A stretch of DNA of 52,712 nt from assembly GCA_025201705.1 (NCBI GenBank), contig MU616704.1:1-52712 (forward strand), read 5' to 3'. Below are positions 9,672 to 20,850 of the stretch, piece after piece. This DNA is from Dissophora ornata (taxonomy: Eukaryota > Mortierellomycota > Mortierellomycetes > Mortierellales > Mortierellaceae). The first letter of the stretch is position 1; every line of letters begins with the position of its first letter. The notes beneath the pieces were generated by a model. It ran no database searches. It saw only the letters and a program-made list of their open reading frames with translations, and had not been told where the DNA came from. The position numbers and the translations under genes are program-made.

Positions 9672-12600
9672 TTAGTGCCTCTGTCCTAACGGGCTACGAG
9701 TCCGGTCTACTTGTGAACCAAAGGCTCTGTCGTGATCATCTTCGTCATCTTCATCATCACTATCACGGATGCCGCTCTCCACAACCAGCTCATCTAATTC
9801 GTCAGTGAGAACTTGTCGGCGTCCACGGCTCGACGAATTACTGCTATTTAATGGGAACCACTGGACGTCGCTGTGTTCGCCACCAAGTTTCTTTTGTCGC
9901 CGGTTGTTCCTCAAAACCACAAAAATGCCGATACCCACCGACATTATCACCAACAGCAGCACGGCCGATCCGCTGTGAAGATTGTTTGTTCAAATGGAAG
10001 TTTTGGGTTAGAACGTGCTTCAATTCACAGAGATCATCAGATGATAGTACACTCGACGATGGGACTTACTATGATGGGAATAGCCCATCGGGCTGATTAA
10101 TGTCGACCATTTCTCCTCCAGGTGGCAATGCTCCTTCCTCCTTGAGATCAGTATCCAATGTGGAGGTGAAGGACTGCAGTTTATGATCCAGACCCATGAA
10201 GCGGTTCATCATGTCCAGCGCTGCGAGGGGTGCGTCGTAAGGCACCATGTGTGACGCATTGTAAAGCAAGACGTACGTCAGGTTTCTTTCCTGTCTCCAC
10301 ACTCCAGATGGAACATTGTCTACTGTCCAATGGATATCTGGAGCATTCTACACAACACGAAAATAAAAAATGGAACCGTTCATCAGCGAAATGAACTTCT
10401 TGCTAGATGAATCGACATTTTGTTCGCAGGGGTGATGAGTAGAAAGCATACTTGGAAACCCCGAGCGCCTTGCCAGGTCATGTTTGAGATCATGTACTCA
10501 GTTCCAATGTGATTGCAAATCAAGTCAGCATCGCCACTAATAAGTTAAAAAGACAGTTTGGTCCGCATTGCTCAGTCACGTAGCTCCTTTGTATAAATGC
10601 AGGTCATGATTCGATAACCATCACCCAAGAATTAAAACGCGTAGAGTGAATCACAAACCTAAAAAGCAGCACGTTGGTTCTCTCGAGGATCCCTGGCATC
10701 AGCTGTTGAACCATGAAATAACAAGTCAGTAAGCGCTACTTTCCAAACGGCATGCGGACAAAATCGTCTTTCTCTTCGCCTTATACGTACTGTGACAGCT
10801 GGTGTCGAATCATCAAACCTCAAGGCAGAGCCGACCCGTGTACTACACTCGGTCCATGGCACATCAGCACCCGTTGCATGTAGCGCAGTCAAAACATCGC
10901 CTCGCTATAGCGGGTACAATTGTTAGAATAAAATGCGGACGGATAGTCACGGCACATATTTCAAACGATGAAGATGTCTTACTGTCAGATATTGCTTCAT
11001 TTGCGGCAACTCAGAAGGCCACATCAGCCCACATGAGGGATATTCATCCTGAAGTCTAATATCGTACTGGTTTGTGCACTGAGGATTCACACCCCTAGTC
11101 ACCACACATGAATAATAACGTTGAGCAACAAAGCACACCGATAGTGTCGAAATTGGACAATAACATTGGCATGTTGACGATTTACCCTGTGACACTGTAC
11201 TGCAAGATGAGTTGAACAAGATCCTCGCACTGGTACTGGGTGATACGATCATGAATCCGGATTTCATCCAAACACCTGTCCTGCTGATGGATCAACGCGT
11301 CCTTTTTTTTTTTTGCCAACATTTGTTAAAGAATGATTTCAGACTAGACCATACATATTATTGTATTTTCTTGCAGCATAATGACAACCCTCTGTCGAGG
11401 ACTTACCAACAGAGCCGGCGTAGCAATGTTGTGATGGACAACGTATGGAATATAAGACGTGTACTGTGCACAAAATAACCAGTGGTGTAAAATTAAGCAG
11501 TGAGTAAAGCATGAATCTTCTGTTCTGAACAAGCTTTTAAACATTTAGGAAAGGTGTAAAACACGTACCTGGTGTAACGGGTCAATCCAACCATTTCCAA
11601 TAGCCAGCCCCTTGAGGTTATAGGCGATCTCACCTGCGGGCACTTGGTCATTGTGGTCCAGGACACCTCTTGCGAAATAGGGTATATATGTGCCCGCATA
11701 ACTCTCTCCTGCAAGATAGATCTATAGGCGCGAGAAGAAAGGATCAAGAGCCCGAAGAAGCGATTTAAGAATTTACAATCATCCTTAGTGCTTGCCAGGT
11801 CCTCTGTTGCCAGGATAATTGACTTACTTCATCCTGAGCACGCTCTGGGAAGATGGTGAAAAATGCTTTCAGGAAGGCGAGGAAGTGGTCCGTGACCTGC
11901 AAGGTAGCCCGATGGAAAATCATGGGGTATCGTGGAAGGCGAAGTCGCATTTAATTTCCATGTATCTTCTGATTAGTTTCGCAACAAATAGCCCAGACAG
12001 CTCCTCCTTCGTTTCAATCCTTGACAAACAGTACCTCTGAAAGAGTTCCAAGCAGTTGTTGTGATGTGTAACTCAGCCCAGTCCCGACGGGTTGATCCAC
12101 TATGATTGTTCAATACAGATATAGCCATCCATAGTCAAGATTTGCAGAAATATGCAAGTGCTTGCTGATAAGCTGTGCCCGATTTCCTTCGGACACTTAT
12201 TCCATGCAATCAGGCAGACAGGCAAGCCAAAACCACGACTTACAGAATACGACATTGGCAAACTCATGCCACCCGCCCTTGTTTATCGTCAGCTTATTAT
12301 CTACAAACCGCAATGGTCCTGATTCCAAAAAGTATCCATCCGCGCTTGAACTAAGAATCGCGAAAACAAGGTGGTGATAGCGACGCGGAGAGATGATTTT
12401 TTTTTTTGTTTAATTATAAAAAAGCGGTTAGTACGGCTGTTTAAGTTCTGTCTTATAAAGCCTTGGGTATCTTGGCAAAGATCTTACCATCCAGGTCCTG
12501 CATCGATCGTAATACAAAACCGGAATAAAATTGCCCCAAATGTTCAAAGGAAAAATATACGGATCATCGTGTCAGGTACTTCCACGACACAAGCATTGTC

Positions 12601-13233
12601 CATCAGCCTCACATTCATACCTCCGTTTAGCCAGATTACCTATTGATGAAAACACCCAAAAGGCAATAAAGAGGAGGATGGACCGGGGTACAATGAGGAT
12701 AAGGATCAGGAGGATAAGGATCAGTTGCAGAACGTGTTGCTCAGTTGGTGAGCACTACGGGTCAAAAGTCAAATTAAGTCTTACCAGCTTGGAGCCGCTT
12801 TGTGGATGTTTGTTGGTGACTAGCCAGAAGAAGAGGTTGGATTCTTTGGCGGGGTCCAGTGCGATATGGCTGTTCACAAAAAGGTGTCGTGGAGACATTG
12901 TCGATCAGATGTGGAATCAGTTCCATGTTCATTCGCCTAATCCTCGAGGTGTCAGATTTCGCTCCCTTTGCTAATTACCCTGCATATTGTTTTATCTGTG
13001 CTGCATCCTCTGGCGACAGGTCTGGGAGGTTTGTCACCAGGTAGTCATCTGCAACTGTAGGAGAACAACAGAGATGAGATGAGTTGATCTGATCTGGCTT
13101 TCTCGATGGGGTGTTGAGCGATGAGAGCCGATGTCTCCGCCAGTGCTGTTATACCTTGGGCTTGGACGAGGCTCAAACATGAAAGCTGTCCTAGCACTGC
13201 CGCAGCCAGCCACGCCAATTGGGTTGGTCGCAT
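9672..13233 (-). CDS. KEX1: KEX1-type serine carboxypeptidase (Golgi proprotein-processing carboxypeptidase D)
   Basis: A type I membrane carboxypeptidase that trims C-terminal Lys/Arg from propeptides after Kex2-like cleavage in the late Golgi. Seventeen exons fit in frame: 13233-13155, 13054-12979, 12869-12785, 12639-12621, 12497-12488, 12350-12244, 12099-12035, 11896-11828, 11721-11569, 11463-11407, 11301-11186, 11094-10983, 10904-10791, 10702-10659, 10536-10452, 10347-10070 and 9972-9672. They sum to 1770 nt (589 aa). The signal peptide is about residues 1-26 ([20 protein letters not shown]...). Substrate motifs are [24 protein letters not shown] and [10 protein letters not shown]. The catalytic triad is Ser in [11 protein letters not shown], Asp in SGDADLICN and His in [12 protein letters not shown] single transmembrane helix ([18 protein letters not shown]) precedes an acidic cytoplasmic tail. 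The acceptor before 11301 is a run of A, so that border is the least sure. Confidence 0.92.
12488..12497 (-). other. 10-nt micro-exon of the KEX1-like gene
   Basis: The ten bases GACCTGGATG are flanked by an acceptor (ATGCAG) and a donor (GTAAGA). They are needed to encode P-G and the first two bases of Cys in the invariant NGGPGCSS motif, joining phase 1 to phase 2. Skipping it would break both frame and motif. Confidence 0.75.
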
Positions 13234-15482
13234 CGATATCCTGCCTGACAAATGTCAATGCCAATATAATGGCGGAGAGGAGAAGAGGGTGGGTGTGTTT
13301 TGGAGAGAATTATCCGGCGCACCCTTGTTTTGGCTTGGAGTAGAGTGTAGATGATTGTGAGAATGGGATTGTGAGAAGATGAGCTCAAGAGCAAAGCTTC
13401 TGAATGTCAAGAGGGAAGGCGAGGGGAAAGCGCAACGTGACAAAGCAGCTGGAGCCAGAAGGTGGAGAGGAGAAAGCTGTGGAAAGGAGAACGAACAGAA
13501 CAACTCAGGGCAGAGCAATTGGAGCATTAAGAACTAGTGTGGCCGCAAAAACCAAAAACCAACCATAAAACTCGTTCTCCTTCATATCATTTTAATGGCT
13601 CCTGATCAACAAGACCCATTGTATCTTTAGATAGATCAGGATGCAGCGTGAACATGGCAATAAAGGGTGCTTCCTCCCCCGCGTCGTCTCAACCCTGGCG
13701 GGTGCCATGTGCTGTCGACTCGGCTGGTTTGTCCTGTCCTTCCTCCGCGTTGCGCCTTCACCTCCTTCCAAATTAAGAAGGTGGGGCTGTGCGGCTACAT
13801 TCAGTTTTTCAACTTCCTCCTGCGAAGGCACGACGCCAATAAGGTGAGGTCCAGCTATGGCCGCTCGCCATAAATGACAAAGTCTCAGAGAGCAATGCCC
13901 ATTCATTCAGGAACATCCTCACTCGTTTTTGTTTTACTCTACAGCGCCTCGTCGCCTCGACCCATGCTGTCCTACTACGCTTTCTCAAGACAGCATGGTC
14001 TCTCTTTTGGCACCAATAAATGGCGTAGTCTAAGAAAGGTACCTCCCTTCATTGATCGATTACATTCTATCGGGAAATAAGGCGCGGTTCCGCACGCGCA
14101 TCTGCATTGACCTCGGATGACCCTACTTTAGTGTCTTGATTTTTTGTGATTTTTAGATTACTGTGTACATCGGAGCACATGTATAGGATCATGGTTTGTA
14201 CCTTTTTGGACAACTTTGCTCTTGGTGGTGGGATACATAGACTGGTCGTACTACATGCAAGCCCAGAGAGAAGACATGCACTATGAGTGAATTGTGCAGA
14301 ACTCGAAGTGAATTGGTGTTTGGCATATTATCCACTGTACATGCAAAGTAAAGGTTGCTTGCGGGTGCTCTGCTTGTGCACTGCATGGTGGCACAAAAAC
14401 AAGAGTGTCCAGATGCTTGCGTCCCACGGGACGTTTAGAGAATGGAATCGTAGAAGGTTTTTTTTTTCGAGGAAAGTGTCTTCGATTCCCCAAGACAAAC
14501 CAAACAACTCACACAACCTAATGCAGACCGAGAACCTTGCGGGAAACCACTTGGACATCCATCCAGAGACCACCAGCGTCAACTCAGAAACGAACAGCGC
14601 ACAGAGCCAAAAAAATTGATCCTGTTTCGGACCATTAATCGTTCTTTTTGGCCTCCCTGCATTGCAAACGGAGACAGAGGAGGGGGAGGGCCCCAGCTCC
14701 GACACCACAAACGGTTGCAGGGGAGTAAGAGAGAGCGACGTAGGACGCCAGTTGTAACAACCCTTTTTTTTGGATCATGCAACAAAGGTCTCCTTTTTGG
14801 AGTCTGTGCAGGATCTTCAGCTCCCCCCAAGCACGGTTTCTGTTTTCTCAGACAGGGCCGATTCACTTGGTGGCTCTGCAGTTGTGGTTGCCATAGGCGG
14901 AACATTTCAGACAGTGATAAAACGGAGACCAGAGCACCCTACTTTCCCTCACCCCCTTCATGCGCAAAGCAACCTGGTCTGTGTTGAGTAAAGTCGAACC
15001 CAGCCCTACGGCTGCTGCGTTTGGGCATATTGACGTAGGATACGTCTCATCTCTGGAGACATATTTGGACTCATTGTTCGGCGAGAAAGCGTAAAACAAG
15101 TGATCCACACTATGCATTGCAATCCAATTTGCAGCGCAGAAACAAAATTTGTTCGGTCAATACAACTTATCACCGACACCATCACCCATCAACATCGTCA
15201 TCATCATCTCGGAGAACCATCTTTGTGCTTTTGCAGCGCAGTAGCAGTGCGTGGGAGATATATTTACAGTAAAAATACGAGGGGTTTCTCTAGTAATGGC
15301 AAAGGTGGGCGATGTGAACAAACAGGGTAACAAAAAACTAATAATAATGGTATCAAGTGCAGGCATTAATGAGGGAGCGAGAAAGGGAGAGATTGGTGAC
15401 TGTATGCAGATATGGTATATACTGATGTAGGGGGTTGATTTGCTAATGGATATGCATGCATGTTTTTTTTTCCTGTGATTGC
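13234..15482. other. Intergenic stretch without recognisable gene
   Basis: About 2.2 kb between the KEX1-like start and the 3' end of the F-box gene. Both strands carry open frames of 60-130 codons, but they overlap each other in several frames, have low-complexity Phe/Ser/Pro-rich translations and match no family I know. I find no tRNA-like A/B boxes, no terminal repeats and no transposase motif. Confidence 0.5.
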
Positions 15483-16974
15483 TTATCCCGAACGCATAAT
15501 GCCAGCCCGAAGACGTTGTTCCTCCGTTACTGCAGCGTTCCACTCCCCTTGCCAGCTGCTTGCTGCACGAGGCATACCCCAGCGCTCTGTCATCTCTGCA
15601 CGGATCATCCGCTCGACCAGCACGACCTCTTCCTCAAAGATATCCTTGGTCAGACCCTGGAATTGGTGGTCGTATGTGAAGAAGTTGGTCGTGAAATGGA
15701 ACGTCTCGAGGTTTGGGAACAGCTTGAGCAGTGCCCTAAAACCGGGCAATGTCAGGGGGGACGAGGTATATTTGGTGATGGTCAAATGGCGAACTGATTC
15801 GCCAGGGAGGGGCTTTGAGGATGTTGCAGGGGGCATGGTAGCAAAGTAAGAGTGGTGGTGTGCAAAGGGGTGGCTCAATGGTGAATTGGCAGTGCGTTCG
15901 AAACTTGTGGCCTGGAGCTGCTTGACACGCTCCACCATTGTGCACGCGTTATCATTGGAGATGCAATCCAAGTCGAGCAGTTCTAGCGATTCGACCTTGC
16001 CACACTCGAGTAACGACCACAATCCTTCTATGCTGACTTCCTTGGTGCCGACAGATGGTGCCTGGTATGGTGCAAGCGTTACTGACTTGAGATCCTCCCA
16101 GCCTGTCATCATCCTGCGCAAGACAGTGTCAGAGATAGCGTGCTGACCACGAAAACTCTTGATGCTAGGGCAGGCGGCTGTGATGGCACTGACGACCTCG
16201 GGTGCAATGAATCCGCCGTCCCTGTTCCGATCGTAGAGAAGTTGTTCCAGGTGGCGACCGTAGCGGACGATGCAGAAGATGAGCTCGGTCATTTCCAGAT
16301 CCAGAAAGTTGTCCTGGATATCGAGACACTTGATGGTCTCCGAGCTCTGTTCCATCAGCACGACTAATGCTCGGGAAAAGTCTTGGTGGAGAGTGAAACC
16401 GAGCTTGCGGTATTCCTCACGACGACGGGGAAGAGTAAAGGAGGTGATGTGGGAGTACAAAGAGTGCATGCCGGGCTGCTGAGGGAAATGATGCAAGGCC
16501 ACCGTGTTTTGAATAGGGACAGTCGTTTTTGAGATGAAAGACGAATAGCAATTGGAGATCTGAAGAGAGCGGATTCTGGGCGCCAGCCGGCAAAGCTGCT
16601 GCATGCACAGTACTAGGGTATTGAACTCCATGTGGTCGAGTGAGATGTGGGTGTAGAGCGAGGGATCGGCGAGGATACGGTGCCATGTACGGCAAGTTCT
16701 GTTTGAAGAAAAGGGACGGAGGGAACGGGCAATTAGAATTCGGACAAATCTTGTTTCTTTTCAGGGCGGCAGAGCAGAGAGCACCGCAGAGCAAGCAGGG
16801 CCCAGGTCTGTCGACAACGACCGGTAGCATCGAGGCATTAAGGACAGACACTTACCCAGCAGCCCTGAACTTTTCTTCGAGAGAGAGGTAGCTGAAGATG
16901 TCGAGCCAGATGTTCTCAGGCATGTCTGTCAGGGACAGTCTGGTTTGGTGGTATGGGGCCATATCGATATCCAT
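15483..16974 (-). CDS. F-box protein, leucine-rich-repeat-like
   Basis: Probable substrate adaptor of an SCF ubiquitin ligase. Exon 1 (16974-16856) encodes residues 1-40, and exon 2 (16698-15483) the rest, 444 aa in all. The F-box spans about residues 14-55: LTDMPENIWLDIFSYLSLEE, then across the intron TCRTWHRILADPSLY, with the usual Pro, Ile-Phe, Leu and Trp anchors. The remainder has irregular Leu-rich segments such as IKCLDIQDNFLDLEMTELIF, VESLELLDLDCI and LLKLFPNLETFHF, which suggest degenerate LRRs for target binding, with a Ser/His/Pro-rich interruption near residue 310. The start at 16974 was chosen because the in-frame sequence upstream is Pro/Leu/Phe-rich UTR-like. The target is unknown; large lineage-specific F-box/LRR families are typical of these fungi. 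Confidence 0.8.
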
Positions 16975-19900
16975 GGTTGAGGTATGTGAGATGCGCAGTG
17001 TTCGATTCGTGAAATGAAGTGTGGGATGAGAGTAGGATGAGAGTGTGAAATGAGAGGAAGTGTGCGTTGTGCAATACAAGAAATACAAGAGAAGAGGGGG
17101 GAGAAAGAAAAGGAGGGGTGAGACAGGAGGGAAAAGAGGGAAGGGAAGAGTAGCAAAAGGGGCTACAGGTGTCGGTAAAGAGAGATAGAGATGCTGGAGA
17201 AGAGGCACGTTGCTGCTGGCCGTGGTGGTATTTGATAATGATGGTGATTGATGCAGAAAGGCAGAGAAAGCAAGGATGGGTGGGGGAATGGCTGAAAGAG
17301 AAGGGTGTTACGCCGGACAAGGTAGGCTGGAGGGCCGAGTATTTATATGATCGATGAGGATGTGGAATTGAGTGTTGGCATTGAGTGTGTGCCAAACAAA
17401 GGTCCTCTCTTTCTTTTTCATGAGACGGAGCGATGAGATGGAGGCGGGTTCGACTATTGTATGCGCTATATTCGATTCAATCGTGAGCCGTAAAGAGACC
17501 GATTCATTCCGTCTTCCCACTTTGAGTTGCGCTCGACTGATTCGCCTATCACCAAGTCAACCACGCGAAACATATTCAACAGAGCATATTAAAAAAAGAA
17601 CACCACTCGCGCAACGCAATCTGCACAACAGAGACAGAACAGACCTCCTGAGGCTGAAATCCAACCCTCTGGTGCGACCTGAACCTGGCTCTTTTCATGT
17701 CGGTGTCGGTGTTACTGGGGATTAAGTGAATCCTACCCCCAATTCTTTTTTTCCGGACTAGAAACAAGCAATAGAGACAGTGCTGAGTCCTAAGGATGCA
17801 GTGCCACCATTGGGCTTGTGCTGCGGCCATGGGTGTAATGTTCGAGATGGGATAACATCGCAACGGCATTCTACACACACGTCCGTGCCTTTGATGATCC
17901 TCATATACTCCCTGCGCAATGGACAGTCATGCCAGAATCAGCCACAGTTTGCGTCAGTGGCTATATTTCCAAAATATAGTCGCCAAATGGGGCCCCCACT
18001 TCATGACCAAGCCCCGCATGTGAATAAACCCCTTGCGTTGTAATGAATGCATACTTCGTCGATAGTGAACGCGAGGAACCTTTGGAGAAATTCTGGTTGT
18101 CGTGCTTAGTGCGCCCAAAACATGGCAATTCAAGCGTGCCGCACATGATGCCCTGGTTTCGAGTGTACGAAAAGGGGAATGAACGATATTCTCTTCGATC
18201 CTGGACTAGCGGCCGAGAACAAACCCAAACCGTTGTTGACGAACCAGAGCTCTGCGTGTTTACTGCTGGGTCGGTCTAGTAATGTTCGCGCAATACCGCT
18301 AATTCTCCCAGGGCCAGCCTCTATGCAAGTTATGGTTATGCTAGTTATAATGGTTTACACGACATCTCTAACATTTCTGTCAAGGGGTGCGCCCCTTCTT
18401 CATCCCCTCCCGTTGGCTGTGAGGCTCGTTGACTCGCCGCCCTGTCAATCTACGGGACTTTTCTTTTTCTACGTGGGCTATGGATTGTCAAATTGCTTTT
18501 TCTGCCGGACGACGGGTAGCCGATATGCAGGGCTACAGTTGAACGAGACTCCTTGTTTCGTGATGAAGATGGCGATGATCATGTAAACAATCCTTTAAGC
18601 TCTTGGATATCAAAGAGTTCTTTGCGACCACGCCTCTGCGTTCATTTCCTTCTACCCAGATTAGACAAAGTGTGATGTGCACAGTTGGCATGCACTCGAC
18701 AGACTTACACTTTGCGCAATGATCGCCACAATAAATTGCTGATAATTATCTTCAAACAAGCGGAACAAACACCACTCCGTTTTATTTTTTTTGCAAAACA
18801 AATACTCTGCGCCATAGAGAGGCGTTAGATCGCTAACGCGTCCGTTCCCCAAAGAAACAGAGGACCTAGAACGAGAACAAAATCCAAACCTTGTCAAGGT
18901 TAAATGGGCAAAACGAAAAAGTGGTCTGCTGTACCAGGCGTAGCGAGAGACGGACACCATTCTGGTTATTTTGGACATCAAATCCCAGGCGTAATAGGAA
19001 TGATGTTTTGCTTTGAACGATGGGGCCAAGGACAAAGTGGCGTGTCTCTCGTCGCTGTAGATTCAGTCGAAATTGCCACTACAACCTATTTGTGAGAAAC
19101 GACATGAATGGCGTTGCAGCTTCTCGCAATAATTTAGCTGGATCCTGTCGAATGGCAGCACGGCTACGACAGCAATATATATAGACAGTATCCCAAGATG
19201 GTGTGATTGAATCGAAACGTGTGTGCAGTAACCGAGAGAGCGGTACGGCACCAATGACGGGAGACGGTTCCTTTTTTTTTTATAGTTGTTTCTGCCCATG
19301 TCTGCTTTACATGGCCTATTACTTGAGATTAGCAATGAGCTGTGTCTGACCCCGCGCTGATTACGCTTTAAAACAATCCCAGTAATATCCTTCCACTACT
19401 ATCCCCGTCCAGCGAGACAATACCAAATCCGGGCTATCCCTAGCAAATACAGTGGCAAGCGCTGCGGTGTCCCAAATCCACTGAACGCCTTAATGTCCAT
19501 TTCCTCACGCTTTTCCGAAACGGCCAGGGCCGAGTCAGCAGAAATTGTGGACCTTATTCCTCGCCTGGCACATATCGAACGATAACATCTTGCTGGCTGA
19601 CGAAAAGAAATAAGCACTTTTCCGGGCACGGTTTACGTCGTTTGTTAATGAACTTGCTCTCGTTCATAGATTCTTGAAGTCTTAGCCTAGATGCTCTCCC
19701 ACCCATCCCTTTTGTTGGTCTGTGTTTCGCAATCTCATTTTTATTGTATCTTTTCATGTTTACAGGTACACAGTTGTACAGGGTCAGCACTTTTTCGGCG
19801 GATTAAACAAATAAGAGCCAGCATTGTGAAGGGAGTGAGGCTCATTTGCATTTACTCTCATATTGCCAGCAATAGCGGGCAAAATAGGCGTCGCTAACAG

Positions 19901-20850
19901 GAAGAGTGGCACGCAGAGTGGTATTTTTTTTTTGTTGACTTTCGTGCGTGTATTGGTAATCGATCATGCTGTTTTGGCCTTCGCCTCTCTCTCCCTCTCC
20001 CTCAATCTCACCCGCCTCAGTCTGTGCATCATTTCCATGAATGATGGAAATGAACAAAGAATAATTTGTTGCAACTTGTGATCGTGCTTTGCACGTTCAC
20101 ACTCCGTCATTCATGTCTCTCCTTGTTGATACAAATTACAAAAGAATTAAGCCCAGGGCAGAAGGACAATCGACGCGCAATGACTGTGCACAAGGCGAGA
20201 CAGACACACAGACAGAGAGAGACAGGGCCAAGTTGACAGTGGTTGAGCAAGAATGACGAGAACAGGACCAAGTTTGGATGTAGGGTGTCTTGCTCTCCTG
20301 AACATGATGCTGGGATTCACAGTCTGAGAACCACAATATAGCATCTGTCATGTATGTGATATTTGGATGTCTGAAATGTCTTGCTATCGCATACATACGC
20401 TTAGTCTCAAGGATGGCGATCGTCCGGGGCGGAAATACATCACCCCGCATGCCGTACAATCTGCAGCCTAGCTGCCATATTTGTACGTATTGCCGTTTTT
20501 TTACTTTTTACTTTTTGGTGGCAATTTCAGCTCAATGCGTCCCTGTTCGCTCTGTTCCATCTTGGGTTTGACGATGACTAAAGTTTGGCTTTAGATCTGG
20601 CAGCTACTCCCGGGACTACCCCGTTCACGATCTTTCTCTAGGATTACGGCTGCCGTTTTTCACCTCCCATCGGGTGATTAGCCCTGGCAGCCACTTAGAG
20701 CTGAACCGCGTAGCGCCACCAACACGCACGGCCTTCCCTTTCTGTTCTAGCTAGATCCCTTTAAACTATCCCCTGAGAACAACCATAGAAGAACAATACC
20801 CAAGACGAAACTTGAATATAGAGCTGGTTGTGGACGCGAGCAGCCAGCGC
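16975..20850. other. Long intergenic stretch without recognisable gene
   Basis: Nearly 3.9 kb. The first ~230 bp upstream of 16974 is strongly purine-rich on plus (C/T-rich on minus) and is probably the F-box 5' UTR. Several open frames of 60-135 codons exist, for instance at 18179-18586 plus, but none has a recognisable domain. The only structured element I can point to is at 20599-20692. Confidence 0.5.
20599..20692. other. Potential structured element with mutually exclusive stems
   Basis: GGCTGCC (20648-20654) is perfectly complementary to GGCAGCC (20686-20692), enclosing an inner CACC/GGTG hairpin (20661-20664 with 20673-20676). The same GCTGCC can instead pair with GGCAGC at 20599-20604. 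It lies about 160 bp beyond the stop of the LRR gene on the opposite side from its coding region, so it could be in that 3' UTR or a separate RNA. No RNA family is recognised. Confidence 0.3.

Noticed and set aside
14328..14708. 126-codon open frame on minus strand in the gap after KEX1
   Set aside because: Low-complexity and overlapped by open frames of equal length in other frames; no family resemblance.
15736..15945. Short open frames inside the F-box gene
   Set aside because: Frame shadows of the F-box exon 2.
17441..17470. GGGTTCGACTA resembling a tRNA B box
   Set aside because: No matching A box, acceptor stem or anticodon arm at the right distance; the second half of the B box is wrong.
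18179..18586. 135-codon open frame on plus strand in the long gap
   Set aside because: No signal peptide, domain or splice partner; similar frames overlap on the other strand.
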